Below are positions 29,203 to 38,122 of a stretch of 64,000 bases of DNA, in pieces. Below the pieces are notes generated by a model. That model did no database searches. It was not told the DNA's origin and saw only the letters and a program-made list of their open reading frames with translations. This DNA is from Duganella alba (GTDB lineage Bacteria > Pseudomonadota > Gammaproteobacteria > Burkholderiales > Burkholderiaceae_D), in the NCBI RefSeq assembly GCF_009674495.1, contig NZ_WKJN01000008.1, positions 62,001 through 126,000 of the forward strand, read 5' to 3'. The position numbers and the translations under genes are program-made. The stretch's first letter is position 1. The number at the start of each line of letters is the position of its first letter.

Positions 29203-29250
29203 GCGTTTGCGGTTTCAGGCACACTCCGTATTTACTGTAGAAGGATTTAC

Positions 29251-29997
29251 ATGACTTTAGCAAATCAAGTCGCCCTGGTAACGGGCGCATCGCGCGGCAT
29301 CGGCAAGGCCATTGCTCAAGAGCTGGCGCGTCAGGGTGCGCGCGTGGTCGGCACCGCCACCACCGAAGCCGGCGCGGAAGCCATTTCCGCCTACCTGGCT
29401 GAAATCGGCGCCGAGGCAGGCAAGGGCATGGTGCTCAACGTCACCAACGCCGAAGCCTGCGCCGCCGTCATCGACGACATCAGCAAAACCTGGGGCGCGG
29501 TTGGCATCCTGGTCAACAACGCCGGCATCACCCAGGACAACCTGGCGATGCGCATGAAGGACGAAGAGTGGGACAGTGTCATCGCCACCAACCTGAGCTC
29601 GGTTGGCCGCCTGTCGCGCGCCGTGCTGCGCGGCATGATGAAGGCCAGGAACGGCCGCATCATCAACATCACTTCGGTGGTGGCCTCGTCCGGCAATCCG
29701 GGCCAGATGAACTACGCCGCCGCCAAGGCTGGCGTGGAAGGCATGACGCGCGCGCTGGCGCGTGAAATCGGCAGCCGCAACATCACCGTCAACAGCGTGG
29801 CGCCGGGCTTTATCGATACCGACATGACCAAGGCGCTGGGCGAAGAACAGCACGCCGCCTTGCTGACGCAGATTCCGCTGGCGCGCCTCGGCAAGCCAGA
29901 GGACATCGCCGCGGCGGTCGCCTTCCTGGCGTCGCCGCAAGCCGCTTATATTACCGGCACCACCCTCCACGTGAATGGCGGTATGTATATGAACTGA
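29251..29997 (+). CDS. fabG: FabG, 3-oxoacyl-ACP reductase
   Basis: A 248-residue short-chain dehydrogenase that uses NADPH to reduce 3-ketoacyl-ACP. The cofactor motif TGASRGIGKAIA is at the N-terminus, followed by NNAG and the catalytic Ser in ITSVVASSGNPG, and the Tyr-Lys pair in YAAAKAG. The C-terminal ITGTTLHVNGGMYM matches FabG. AAGGA precedes the ATG. It is followed by a 143-base gap that contains a promoter-like site for acpP. Confidence 0.97.
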   Translation: MTLANQVALVTGASRGIGKAIAQELARQGARVVGTATTEAGAEAISAYLAEIGAEAGKGMVLNVTNAEACAAVIDDISKTWGAVGILVNNAGITQDNLAMRMKDEEWDSVIATNLSSVGRLSRAVLRGMMKARNGRIINITSVVASSGNPGQMNYAAAKAGVEGMTRALAREIGSRNITVNSVAPGFIDTDMTKALGEEQHAALLTQIPLARLGKPEDIAAAVAFLASPQAAYITGTTLHVNGGMYMN

Positions 29998-30099
29998 TGC
30001 GGAACGGCATAAAAATAAAGCCGTTTCAAATCTTTTAGCAGTGATTTCGGAATATTTAGCAGCAGACACCGAAATTAGTTTTTCAGTGCGCAAACCTGA

Positions 30100-30105
30100 T
30101 AAAAT
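30100..30105 (+). promoter_or_regulatory. Candidate -10 element for acpP
   Basis: TAAAAT at 30100-30105, 36 bases before the acpP ATG, with only T-rich sequence in the -35 region. Extra transcription of acpP relative to its neighbours is common because the carrier protein is abundant. Evidence is a single hexamer. Confidence 0.4.
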
Positions 30106-30140
30106 GCGCGCTTTCCGTAACAAACAAATGGAGCCATAAC

Positions 30141-30380
30141 ATGTCGGATATCGAACAACGCGTTAAGAAAATCGTCGCTGAACAACTGGGCGTCGCCGAA
30201 GCAGACATCAAAACCGAATCGTCGTTCGTTGACGATCTGGGCGCTGACTCGCTGGACACCGTCGAGCTGGTGATGGCCCTGGAAGACGAGTTCGAAATGG
30301 AAATCCCTGACGAACAAGCAGAAAAAATCACCACCGTGCAGCAAGCGATCGACTACGCTACCGCGCACGTCAAGGCGTAA
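30141..30380 (+). CDS. acpP: Acyl carrier protein
   Basis: A 79-residue acidic four-helix carrier. Ser37 in [13 protein letters not shown] is the site for 4-prime-phosphopantetheine, which would be attached by AcpS encoded at 41852. It carries the growing acyl chain among FabD, FabH, FabG and FabF. TGGAGCC stands before the ATG. It is followed 30 bases later by fabF with its own ribosome site. Confidence 0.98.
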   Translation: MSDIEQRVKKIVAEQLGVAEADIKTESSFVDDLGADSLDTVELVMALEDEFEMEIPDEQAEKITTVQQAIDYATAHVKA

Positions 30381-30410
30381 TTTCTGCCCGATCGACTTTA
30401 GGAGAATCGC

Positions 30411-31658
30411 TTGAGAGGTTCTAAAAACCGTCGTGTTGTCATTACCGGCCTGGGCGCCGTCACTCCGATCGGCAATAACATCGCCGATTCGTGGGCAGCG
30501 GCCACCGAGGGCAAATCCGGTATTGCCACCATCACCAAGTTTGACGCAACAGCTTTCAGCACCCGTTTTGCCGGTGAAGTCAAAGGCTTCAATATCGAGG
30601 ACTATATCTCCGCGAAAGAAGCCCGCCACATGGATACCTTCATCCATTACGGCATGGCGGCCGGCATTCAAGCTGTGCAAGACTCCGGCGTGGTTGTCAC
30701 CGAAGAAAACGCCGACCGTATCGGCGTGATCGTCGGTTCCGGCATCGGCGGCCTGCCGATGATCGAAGAGCAGAAGGAAGACTACGACAAGCGCGGTCCG
30801 CGCCGTATCTCGCCGTTCTTCGTGCCGGCATCGATCATTAACATGATCTCGGGCAACCTGTCGATCAAGTACGGCATGCGTGGTCCTAACCTGTCGATCG
30901 TGACGGCTTGCACCACCGGCCTGCATTGCATCGGCGCTGCCGCGCGCATGATTGAGTACGGCGATGCCGACGTCATGGTGGCCGGCGGTGCTGAATCGAC
31001 CGTGTCGCCACTGGGTCTGGGCGGTTTCGCCTCGGCCAAGGCGCTGTCGTCCCGTAACGACGATCCGGCGACCGCTTCCCGTCCATGGGATGCGGACCGC
31101 GACGGCTTCGTGCTGGGCGAAGGTGCGGGTGTGATGGTGCTCGAAGAGTACGAACACGCCAAGGCGCGCGGCGCCAAGATCTATGCGGAAGTGCTCGGCT
31201 TTGGCATGAGCGCCGATGCGTATCACATGACCTCGCCTCTGGAAGATGGCAGCGGCGGCAGCAAGTCGGCGCAAGCCGCGCTGGCCGACGCCGGTATCAA
31301 TCCGGACCAGGTGCAGTATGTGAACGCGCACGGCACCTCGACGCCGCAAGGCGACGTGGCGGAAGTGCAGGGCATCAAGCGCACGTTCGGCGACCACGCC
31401 AAAAAGCTGGTGGTCAATTCGACCAAGTCGATGACCGGCCACTTGCTGGGCGGCGCGGGCGGCCTGGAGTCGGTGTTTACGGTATTGGCGCTGCACCACC
31501 AGGTGTCGCCGCCGACCATCAACATCTTCAACCAGGACCCGGCTTGCGACCTGGACTTCGTTGCCAATACGGCGCGCGACATGAAGATCGATTACGCGTT
31601 GAAAAACTCGTTCGGCTTCGGCGGCACCAACGGCTCGCTGGTCTTCGGTAAAGTGTAA
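30411..31658 (+). CDS. fabF: FabF, beta-ketoacyl-ACP synthase II
   Basis: A 415-residue condensing enzyme for chain elongation. The active-site Cys is in [12 protein letters not shown] and the two histidines are in [11 protein letters not shown] and [12 protein letters not shown]; the final [12 protein letters not shown] is typical. The start is a TTG at 30411 preceded by a clear AGGAG, giving [15 protein letters not shown]; there is no better ATG that keeps the RRVVITGLG block. The TTG may lower its output relative to acpP. It ends the fatty-acid block; a GC-rich hairpin follows. Confidence 0.96.
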   Translation: MRGSKNRRVVITGLGAVTPIGNNIADSWAAATEGKSGIATITKFDATAFSTRFAGEVKGFNIEDYISAKEARHMDTFIHYGMAAGIQAVQDSGVVVTEENADRIGVIVGSGIGGLPMIEEQKEDYDKRGPRRISPFFVPASIINMISGNLSIKYGMRGPNLSIVTACTTGLHCIGAAARMIEYGDADVMVAGGAESTVSPLGLGGFASAKALSSRNDDPATASRPWDADRDGFVLGEGAGVMVLEEYEHAKARGAKIYAEVLGFGMSADAYHMTSPLEDGSGGSKSAQAALADAGINPDQVQYVNAHGTSTPQGDVAEVQGIKRTFGDHAKKLVVNSTKSMTGHLLGGAGGLESVFTVLALHHQVSPPTINIFNQDPACDLDFVANTARDMKIDYALKNSFGFGGTNGSLVFGKV

Positions 31659-31708
31659 AAAAGTTTGAACCAATTCTCGTCTTGTCCTGTCCAAACAGGG
31701 TGAGCGAG

Positions 31709-31741
31709 AATTCGGCGCCGGCACTCGCCGGCGCCTGAATT
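31709..31741 (+). terminator. GC-rich stem-loop after fabF
   Basis: A 9-bp GC stem (31714-31722 with 31727-31735) with a 4-base loop, extended by 5 more pairs outside a one-base bulge. No U run follows, so it may stabilise the fabF 3-prime end or act with Rho rather than as a classic terminator. It lies about 70 bases before the ygfX-like gene. Confidence 0.45.
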
Positions 31742-31811
31742 GCCCGGCCTCGCGCCGGCGCTTCCAGGCAGTATCCCCCATTTTTATTCATGTGTTTGTT
31801 GTGCTGCCGTC

Positions 31812-32252
31812 ATGTCGATTGCGGTGTCTGTCATCGTTCGCCCCTCGTTCGGCCTGCGTGTTGCGCATGCCGGCGTGTGCTGTTGCGTGATGGCGTCCGC
31901 CGCCGTGTGCCCTGGCGTGGTGGCGCCTCTGTTGTGTCTGCTGGCCGGCGCGCTGGCGTGGCTGGGCGGCCGCCCGCCAGCTATTGCACGCCAGCTTGAT
32001 ATATCCGGTGTCGGCCAGGTGCGGCTGGCGGTATACCAGCACAACACGGGTGCGCATCAGGGCTGTGCGTTGCGCCTGCTGGGCGGCTCGACTTTATGGC
32101 CGCGCCTGCTCTTGCTGCGGCTGTGCGACGCCGGCGGCAAGGTGCGGGTGCTGGCGGTGCTGCCGGACAGCGTGACGCCCGTCGAGTGGCGTGCTGTGGC
32201 GCTGGCCTGCCGCGCGGCTGCGCGCAGCGAAATAAACACGCCGGCAGTGTGA
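31812..32252 (+). CDS. YgfX-like small membrane-associated protein
   Basis: A 146-residue protein with a hydrophobic N-terminal region (about 15-60, probably a helical hairpin in the membrane), then a short soluble part containing LDISGVGQVRLAV and GSTLWPRLLLLRL, the pattern of the YgfX family. In enterobacteria YgfX (CptA) is linked to a toxin role or to succinate dehydrogenase flavinylation contexts; neither can be assumed here. It lies directly before rpoE, and its stop overlaps the sigma-E-type promoter. Start 31812 (MSIAVSVIVRP) chosen because it precedes the conserved part; no strong ribosome site is visible. Confidence 0.62.
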   Translation: MSIAVSVIVRPSFGLRVAHAGVCCCVMASAAVCPGVVAPLLCLLAGALAWLGGRPPAIARQLDISGVGQVRLAVYQHNTGAHQGCALRLLGGSTLWPRLLLLRLCDAGGKVRVLAVLPDSVTPVEWRAVALACRAAARSEINTPAV

Positions 32253-32277
32253 ACTTCTTGCAGCGGGCTAACTCTAT
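32250..32277 (+). promoter_or_regulatory. Sigma-E type promoter upstream of rpoE (autoregulation)
   Basis: TGAACTT at 32250-32256, a 16-base spacer, and TCTAT at 32273-32277. The E. coli sigma-E consensus is GGAACTT, 15-17 bases, TCTGA, so the match is 6 of 7 and 3-4 of 5. It lies about 50 bases before the rpoE start, where an autoregulated promoter is expected. Confidence 0.6.
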
Positions 32278-32329
32278 AGCATATGGCTATACGAATCGGC
32301 TGCGCTGTGGGCCACCGAGGAATGCAGGA

Positions 32330-32932
32330 GTGACGACAGAACGTGAGTGCGACCAATTGCTGGTCGAGCGGGTCCGCGATGGCGATAAGCAGGCGTTTGA
32401 TTTGCTGGTGGCGAAGTACCAACGCCGGCTGATGCGTCTGCTGTCGCGCATCGTGCACGACCCGGCCGAGGCGGAGGACGTGGTGCAGGAAACCTTTATC
32501 AAGGCGTATCGGGCGTTGCGGCATTTCCGCGGCGACTCGGCGTTCTACACCTGGCTGTACCGCATCGGCATCAACACCGCCAAAAACTTTCTGGCGACGC
32601 AGGGACGACGCATGCCCACGTCCACCGACGCCGATAGCGAACAAGCTGAAGGATTTAACGATGGCGAGCATTTGCGCGACATCAATACGCCAGAGTCCAT
32701 GCTGGCCAGCAAACAGATCGCCCAGACCGTCAACGCGGCCATGGACGCCTTGCCGGTGGACCTGCGTACCGCGATCGCGCTGCGCGAGATCGAGGGACTG
32801 AGCTACGAGGAGATTTCCGACATCATGGCCTGTCCCATCGGAACCGTGCGCAGCCGCATCTTCCGCGCCCGCGAAGTCATCGCCGAAAAATTGAAGCCTT
32901 TACTGGACATGCCGGTTGACAAGCGCTGGTAA
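32330..32932 (+). CDS. rpoE: RpoE/AlgU envelope-stress sigma factor
   Basis: A 200-residue ECF sigma factor. Region 2 (FDLLVAKYQRRLMRLL, then AEDVVQETFIKAYRAL) and region 4 (ALREIEGLSYEEISDIMACP, then IGTVRSRIFRAREVI) are intact and length is normal for RpoE. The start is a GTG at 32330 with GAGG nine bases upstream; it yields MTTERECDQLLVERV, the family opening. It directs transcription of envelope-stress genes and probably its own operon. The next gene encodes its anti-sigma factor, 48 bases on. Confidence 0.95.
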   Translation: MTTERECDQLLVERVRDGDKQAFDLLVAKYQRRLMRLLSRIVHDPAEAEDVVQETFIKAYRALRHFRGDSAFYTWLYRIGINTAKNFLATQGRRMPTSTDADSEQAEGFNDGEHLRDINTPESMLASKQIAQTVNAAMDALPVDLRTAIALREIEGLSYEEISDIMACPIGTVRSRIFRAREVIAEKLKPLLDMPVDKRW

Positions 32933-32980
32933 GGCAGGAATGATGGATGACATTCGGCAACTTGAGATGGCGGGATACCA

Positions 32981-33271
32981 ATGGACACCGACAAAAAACT
33001 GCGTGAACATATCTCGGCACTGGCGGACGGCGCCTTGCCCGACAGCGAGCGCGAACTGGCCATGGCCGCGCTCGACACGGGCAACGGGCGGGCCGCCTGG
33101 CGCGCCTACCACCTGATCGGCGACGTGCTGCGCAGCACGCCCGGCGGCGACCTCAGCGACGGTTTCGGCGCGGCCCTGGCCGCGCGTCTGGCGGCCGAGC
33201 CGGCGCATGCCCCGGTTGCGGCGCAAGCGCCGGCGCTTGAAGATCAGCCGGCCGCCATCATTTTCCCCTAA
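32981..33271 (+). CDS. rseA: RseA-type anti-sigma-E factor, short form lacking a membrane segment
   Basis: A 96-residue protein whose first 70 residues match the RseA N-terminal domain (KKLREHISALADGALPDSER, then AAWRAYHLIGDVLRS), which binds RpoE and hides its RNA polymerase contacts. The rest is Ala/Pro-rich and stops at IIFP. E. coli RseA is 216 residues with a transmembrane helix and a periplasmic part cut by DegS; here neither is present and no remnant follows in any frame before degQ. It may be a cytoplasmic anti-sigma factor controlled by turnover or partner switching. The gene for RseB is also missing. Confidence 0.85.
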   Translation: MDTDKKLREHISALADGALPDSERELAMAALDTGNGRAAWRAYHLIGDVLRSTPGGDLSDGFGAALAARLAAEPAHAPVAAQAPALEDQPAAIIFP

Positions 33272-33282
33272 GCACATACCCT

Positions 33283-33288
33283 TATAAT
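33283..33288 (+). promoter_or_regulatory. Perfect TATAAT -10 upstream of degQ
   Basis: TATAAT at 33283-33288, 11 bases after the rseA stop, with TTTTCC about 16 bases before it as a poor -35. It would give degQ a housekeeping promoter with a leader of about 120 bases in addition to read-through from rpoE. Confidence 0.45.
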
Positions 33289-33414
33289 TATTCCGGGCAT
33301 ACGGTATAGCGACATTTCGCTTACCATGTGCTAGCCTCACGTCGCGCGCCTGCCACATCGCTGCGACGGGCAGGGCGCTTGCATCCCGAACTTTAAAGAA
33401 GAGACCGATACTCC

Positions 33415-34911
33415 ATGAAAAATAACTTCTCTGCTGGTCGTAAAACGTTGTCCGCGCTGGTTCTCGGCGCAAGCTTCTGGGTGTCCATGGGCATGTCGCC
33501 CGCGATGGCGGCCTCGCCGGTCACCGGCGCCGTCATCGGCCTGCCGGACTTTGCCGACCTGGTCGACCAGGTTGGTCCGGCGGTGGTCAATATCCGCACC
33601 ACCGAGCGGCCGAAACAAGGCAAGGGCGGCGCCAACGGCCTGCCTGGCGATGAAGACATGCAGGAACTGCTGCGCCGCTTCTTCGGCGGCGGCCTGCCGC
33701 CGGGCGCGGTGCCGAACGGCCGTTCGCCGCGCCGCCAGACGCCATCCGACGAGCCGGTGCAGCGCGGCGTCGGTTCCGGCTTCATCCTGTCGGCCGACGG
33801 CTATGTGATGACCAACGCCCACGTGGTGGACGGCGCCGACGAAGTGTTCGTCACGCTGACCGACAAGCGCGAATTCAAGGCCAAGGTGTTGGGCGCCGAC
33901 GCCAGCACCGACGTGGCGGTGCTGAAGATCGAGGGCGACAAGCTGCCGTTCCTGGTGATGGGCAACTCGGACAAGATCCGCGCCGGCGAGTGGGTCATCG
34001 CCATCGGCTCGCCGTTCAACCTGGAAAACACCGTCACCGCCGGCATTATCTCGGCCAAGGCGCGTGATACCGGCGAGTATCTGCCGCTGATCCAGTCGGA
34101 TGTGGCGGTCAATCCGGGCAACTCGGGTGGCCCGCTGATCAATATGCGCGGCGAGGTGATCGGGATTAACTCGCAGATCGCCACCCTGTCGGGCGGCTCG
34201 AACGGTATTTCGTTCGCGGTGCCGATCAACGAGGCGATCCGCGTGTCCGAGCAGCTGAAGAAAAACGGCAAGGTCACGCGCGGCCGCATCGGCGTGCAGA
34301 TCGGCGAAGTCAGCAAGGAAGTGGCGGAGTCGCTGGGCCTGAAGAGCGCGCAGGGCGCCGAAGTGGCGCTGGTGGAGCCGGGCGGTCCTGCCGACAAGGC
34401 CGGCATCAAGGCGGGCGATATCATCCTGAAGTTCAACGGCGTGGATGTGAACCGTTCGTCCGATCTGCCGCGTCTGGTGGGCGATACTGCGCTGGAAAGC
34501 AAGGCGTCGGTGACCGTGTGGCGCAAGGGCGCCGAGCTGACGCTGCCGGTCACGGTGGCCGAGCTGGACGCCGACAAGACCGCCAAGGCCGGCAAAGGCA
34601 AGGGCGCCAAGCCGGCGCCGGAAGCCGCCAAGGCCAACGCGCTGGGCTTGAAGGTGGTCGACCTGACCGATGCGCAGAAGAAGGAGCTGGGCGTCGATGG
34701 CGGCGTGCTGGTTGATTCGGTGGAAGGTGTGGCGGCCAATGCCCAGCTGGAAGAGGGCGATGTGCTGTTGCAGCTGAATAACATCGAGATCAGGAACGTC
34801 AAGCAGTTCAACGCCGCGGTGGCCAAGCTCGATCCGAAGAAAGCGTCGGTGGTGCTGGTGTTCCGTGACGGTTCGACCCGCTTCATTTCGCTGCGTCCAA
34901 CCGCGAAGTAA
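33415..34911 (+). CDS. degQ: DegQ/MucD (Do family) periplasmic serine endoprotease
   Basis: A 498-residue secreted protease and chaperone. A signal peptide occupies about residues 1-33 (hydrophobic LSALVLGASFWVSMGM, cleavage after AMA). The catalytic triad is His in TNAHVVDG, Asp in STDVAVLKI and Ser in GNSGGPL. Two PDZ domains follow (about 290-375 and 410-490), joined by a Lys/Ala-rich linker. It degrades or refolds damaged envelope proteins. In Pseudomonas the equivalent, mucD, sits in the same sigma operon and damps the sigma factor. Here it lies 143 bases after rseA, where rseB would often be found between. Confidence 0.94.
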   Translation: MKNNFSAGRKTLSALVLGASFWVSMGMSPAMAASPVTGAVIGLPDFADLVDQVGPAVVNIRTTERPKQGKGGANGLPGDEDMQELLRRFFGGGLPPGAVPNGRSPRRQTPSDEPVQRGVGSGFILSADGYVMTNAHVVDGADEVFVTLTDKREFKAKVLGADASTDVAVLKIEGDKLPFLVMGNSDKIRAGEWVIAIGSPFNLENTVTAGIISAKARDTGEYLPLIQSDVAVNPGNSGGPLINMRGEVIGINSQIATLSGGSNGISFAVPINEAIRVSEQLKKNGKVTRGRIGVQIGEVSKEVAESLGLKSAQGAEVALVEPGGPADKAGIKAGDIILKFNGVDVNRSSDLPRLVGDTALESKASVTVWRKGAELTLPVTVAELDADKTAKAGKGKGAKPAPEAAKANALGLKVVDLTDAQKKELGVDGGVLVDSVEGVAANAQLEEGDVLLQLNNIEIRNVKQFNAAVAKLDPKKASVVLVFRDGSTRFISLRPTAK

Positions 34912-34919
34912 GGAGCAGG

Positions 34920-34941
34920 CCCTCCGGCTGTGGCCGGAGGG
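34920..34941 (+). promoter_or_regulatory. Stem-loop that masks the glutaredoxin ribosome binding site
   Basis: A perfect 9-bp stem (34920-34928 with 34933-34941) and a TGTG loop. The right arm contains GGAGGG (34936-34941), the only Shine-Dalgarno for the ATG at 34950, and the left arm CCCTCC is its exact complement. No U run follows, so it is more likely a translational gate or RNA stabiliser than a terminator. Confidence 0.55.
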
Positions 34942-34949
34942 CGCAACGC

Positions 34950-35198
34950 ATGCATTTCACCCTCTATTCCCGCAGCTATTGCCACCTGTGCCAGGACATG
35001 CTGGACGCGCTGCTGCTTCTGCAAACGCCGCAGCGGCCGTTCACCGTGGACGTGATCGACATCGACGAGGCCGGTGATCCGGCCTTGCTGGCCCGTTACG
35101 ACGAGCTGGTGCCGGTGCTGTTCGCCGACCTGGCCCAGCCTGAGCTCTGCCACTACTTCCTGGACGAAAGCAAAGTCCGGGAAGTGTTAAAAGACTAA
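34950..35198 (+). CDS. Glutaredoxin-family protein
   Basis: An 82-residue thioredoxin-fold protein of the glutaredoxin-like group (DUF836), beginning MHFTLYSRSYCHLCQDMLDA. The redox site is CHLC. The later VPVLF supplies the cis-proline region (V-P-V). It may take part in disulfide reduction in the cytoplasm, but no substrate is known. Small proteins of this group are regularly found between degQ/mucD and lepA in betaproteobacteria. Its translation start lies just after a hairpin that covers its ribosome site. A terminator follows within 125 bases. Confidence 0.86.
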   Translation: MHFTLYSRSYCHLCQDMLDALLLLQTPQRPFTVDVIDIDEAGDPALLARYDELVPVLFADLAQPELCHYFLDESKVREVLKD

Positions 35199-35248
35199 GC
35201 TTTTGCATTTCTCGCTGCATAAGTCGGCCTTTCCACTCTGAAATCCGG

Positions 35249-35320
35249 TAAAATGCCGGGGGTAGAAAATGTCTTCAAGGCGCTCATCAGGGCAACTGCC
35301 CCGCTCGGAGCGCTTTTTTT
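35249..35320 (+). terminator. Promoter-like site and intrinsic terminator in the lepA leader
   Basis: TAAAAT at 35249-35254 resembles a -10. A branched hairpin follows, with outer stem 35280-35285/35308-35313 and inner stem-loop 35290-35301, and then seven T (35314-35320), a good intrinsic terminator. It ends transcripts from glutaredoxin and would also stop transcripts begun at the TAAAAT after about 60 bases, unless anti-terminated. LepA starts 57 bases later. Confidence 0.65.
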
Positions 35321-35376
35321 GTATTGCGCGCACCTTTGCGCCCCGTCGTGTCAAACCCGTTTTTGAATATTTGTTA

Positions 35377-37170
35377 ATGAACAACATACGCAACTTCTCC
35401 ATCATCGCCCACATCGACCACGGCAAATCGACGCTGGCCGACCGCATCATTCAGCTGTGCGGCGGCTTGTCCGACCGCGAGATGGAGGCGCAAGTGCTCG
35501 ATTCGATGGATCTGGAGCGCGAGCGCGGCATTACGATCAAAGCGCAAACCGCCGCCCTGCAGTACAAGGCCCGCGACGGCGTGGTCTACAACCTGAACCT
35601 GATCGACACCCCCGGCCACGTCGACTTCTCGTATGAAGTGTCGCGCTCGCTGTCGGCGTGCGAAGGCGCGCTGCTGGTGGTCGACGCCTCGCAAGGCGTG
35701 GAAGCCCAGACCGTGGCCAACTGCTACACCGCGCTCGACCTGGGTGTGGAAGTGGTGCCGGTGCTGAACAAGATCGACCTGCCGAACGCCGATCCGCCCA
35801 CCGCGATCGCCGAAATCGAAGACGTGATCGGCATCGAAGCCGGCGACGCCGTCCAGTGCTCGGCCAAGACCGGCCTGGGCGTGGAAGACGTGCTGGAATC
35901 GATCATCGCCAAGGTGCCGCCACCGAAGGGCGACCCGACCGCGCCGCTGCAGGCGCTGATCGTCGACTCCTGGTACGACGCCTACGTCGGCGTGGTGATG
36001 CTGGTGCGCGTGGTCAACGGCACGCTGAAACCGAAAGAAAAAATCAAGCTGATGGCGACCGATTCGCTGCAGTTGGTGGAAGACGTCGGCATTTTCTCGC
36101 CACGCTCGTTCTCGCTGCCGCAGCTGTCGGCCGGCCAGGTGGGCTTCGTCATCGCCGGCATCAAGGAGCTGAAGGCCGCCAAGGTGGGCGACACCATCAC
36201 CCACGCGGTGCATGGCGCGGCCGCGCCGCTGCCGGGCTTCAAGGAAGTGCAGCCGCAGGTGTTCGCCGGCCTGTTCCCGGTCGAGGCCAACCAGTACGAC
36301 GCGCTGCGCGACTCGCTGGAAAAACTGAAACTGAACGACGCCGCCCTGATGTACGAGCCGGAAGTGTCGCAGGCGCTGGGCTTCGGCTTCCGCTGCGGCT
36401 TCCTGGGCCTGCTGCACATGGAGATCGTGCAGGAACGTCTCGAGCGCGAGTTCGACATGGACCTGATCACCACCGCGCCGACCGTGGTGTACGAAGTCGA
36501 GATGCGCGATGGTTCCATCGTCAAGGTGGACAACCCGTCGCGCATGCCGGAAAACACCAAGATCAACGAGATCCGCGAACCGATCGTGACCGTCAACCTG
36601 TACATGCCGCAAGAGTATGTCGGTTCGGTGATCACCCTGTGTATCGGCAAGCGCGGCGTGCAGATGGACATGAGCTACCACGGCCGCCAGGTCAAGCTGG
36701 TCTACGAAATGCCGATGGGCGAGATCGTGCTGGACTTCTTCGACAAGCTGAAGTCGACCTCGCGCGGCTACGCCTCGATGGACTACGAGTTCAAGGAATA
36801 CCGCGCCTCCGACGTGGTCAAGGTCGACATGCTGATCAACGGCGAGAAGGTCGACGCGCTGGCGATCATCGTCCACCGCTCCAACTCGGCCTACCGCGGC
36901 CGCCAGGTGGCGGCGAAAATGCGCGAACTGATCCCACGCCAGATGTTCGACGTGGCGATCCAGGCCGCCATCGGCGTCAACGTGATTTCGCGTGAAAACG
37001 TCAAGGCGCTGCGCAAAAACGTGCTGGCCAAGTGCTACGGCGGTGACGTCAGCCGTAAGAAGAAACTGTTGGAAAAGCAAAAAGCCGGTAAAAAACGCAT
37101 GAAGCAAGTGGGCTCGGTCGAGATTCCACAAGAAGCATTCCTGGCAATCTTACAAGTGGACGATAAATGA
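35377..37170 (+). CDS. lepA: LepA (EF4), ribosome back-translocating GTPase
   Basis: A 597-residue translation GTPase, exactly the family length. GTP motifs are [16 protein letters not shown] and NKIDLPNA; the C-terminal LepA domain has [20 protein letters not shown]. It acts on 70S ribosomes and in initiation or assembly. I chose ATG 35377 ([18 protein letters not shown]), the family start, although it has no visible Shine-Dalgarno. An in-frame ATG at 35269 with GGGGG before it would add 36 residues running through the terminator hairpin; those residues show no family similarity. The stop overlaps the lepB start (ATGA). Confidence 0.96.
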   Translation: MNNIRNFSIIAHIDHGKSTLADRIIQLCGGLSDREMEAQVLDSMDLERERGITIKAQTAALQYKARDGVVYNLNLIDTPGHVDFSYEVSRSLSACEGALLVVDASQGVEAQTVANCYTALDLGVEVVPVLNKIDLPNADPPTAIAEIEDVIGIEAGDAVQCSAKTGLGVEDVLESIIAKVPPPKGDPTAPLQALIVDSWYDAYVGVVMLVRVVNGTLKPKEKIKLMATDSLQLVEDVGIFSPRSFSLPQLSAGQVGFVIAGIKELKAAKVGDTITHAVHGAAAPLPGFKEVQPQVFAGLFPVEANQYDALRDSLEKLKLNDAALMYEPEVSQALGFGFRCGFLGLLHMEIVQERLEREFDMDLITTAPTVVYEVEMRDGSIVKVDNPSRMPENTKINEIREPIVTVNLYMPQEYVGSVITLCIGKRGVQMDMSYHGRQVKLVYEMPMGEIVLDFFDKLKSTSRGYASMDYEFKEYRASDVVKVDMLINGEKVDALAIIVHRSNSAYRGRQVAAKMRELIPRQMFDVAIQAAIGVNVISRENVKALRKNVLAKCYGGDVSRKKKLLEKQKAGKKRMKQVGSVEIPQEAFLAILQVDDK

Positions 37171-38084
37171 GCCTGCAAGTCATCTTAGGGAACTTTGCAT
37201 TAATCCTGTTCGTGCTGATGGTGATCACCGGCGTGATCTGGTGTCTCGACGTGTTTTACCTGGCCAAGCAGCGCCGTGCCGCCGCCAACCGCGCGCTGGC
37301 CGAGTACGACGCCCGCAACGCCCGCCTGACCGCCGACGGCATCCAGGCCGACAACAGCGGCAACCGCGCCCAGTTGGAAGCCGGCATCCTGCGCCAGCCG
37401 ACCTGGATCGAGTATTCGGGCAGCTTCTTCCCGGTGATCGCGCTGGTGTTCGTGCTGCGTTCCTTCCTGTACGAACCGTTCAAGATTCCGTCGTCGTCGA
37501 TGGTGCCGACGCTGCTGGTGGGCGATCTGATCCTGGTGAACAAGTTCACCTACGGCATCCGCCTGCCGGTGCTGAACAAGAAGGTCATCCAGATCAACGA
37601 CCCGCAGCGCGGCGACGTGATGGTGTTCAAATATCCGATGGACATGAGCCAGGATTACATCAAACGCGTGATCGGCGTGCCGGGTGATAAAATCACGTAT
37701 GAAAACAAGCGCTTAACCGTCAATGGCGTGGAAGTGAAGTACACCCCGCTGGACGATTACCTGGAAGACGAGAAGCTGGTCTACAACAAGCAGTTCGAGG
37801 AAAACCTGAGCGGCGTCAGCCATCGTATCCTGAACAACGCTGCCGCGCCGACCTACAATCGCGACAACGTGCTGCAGTTCCCGAACAGCGAGGCGTGCAC
37901 CTACCGCTATGAAGGGTTCACCTGCACGGTTCCGGCAGGCAACTATTTCATGATGGGCGACAACCGCGACAACAGCGCGGACAGCCGCTACTGGGGCTTT
38001 GTGCCGGACAAGAATATTGTTGGTAAAGCATTCTTTGTCTGGATGAATCTGGGTAACCTGCGCCGTATCGGCAGCATCCATTGA
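37167..38084 (+). CDS. lepB: LepB, signal peptidase I
   Basis: A 305-residue inner-membrane protease that removes signal peptides from exported proteins. Two N-terminal membrane segments (about 5-25 and 85-105) precede the catalytic domain. The nucleophile is Ser in [13 protein letters not shown] and the general base Lys in [24 protein letters not shown] is the box E motif. The start overlaps the lepA stop, the classic lepA-lepB pairing. The following DUF4845 gene starts 38 bases after its stop. Confidence 0.96.
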   Translation: MSLQVILGNFALILFVLMVITGVIWCLDVFYLAKQRRAAANRALAEYDARNARLTADGIQADNSGNRAQLEAGILRQPTWIEYSGSFFPVIALVFVLRSFLYEPFKIPSSSMVPTLLVGDLILVNKFTYGIRLPVLNKKVIQINDPQRGDVMVFKYPMDMSQDYIKRVIGVPGDKITYENKRLTVNGVEVKYTPLDDYLEDEKLVYNKQFEENLSGVSHRILNNAAAPTYNRDNVLQFPNSEACTYRYEGFTCTVPAGNYFMMGDNRDNSADSRYWGFVPDKNIVGKAFFVWMNLGNLRRIGSIH

Positions 38085-38122
38085 TGTGCAACGCGCGGCA
38101 CAGCGGCTCGAAAGGGACTAAG

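Noticed and set aside
31784..32047. Minus-strand small open frames opposite the ygfX-like gene
   Set aside because: No ribosome site and no family features, while the plus-strand frame has a hydrophobic N-terminus and the conserved C-terminal block and lies in an expected place.
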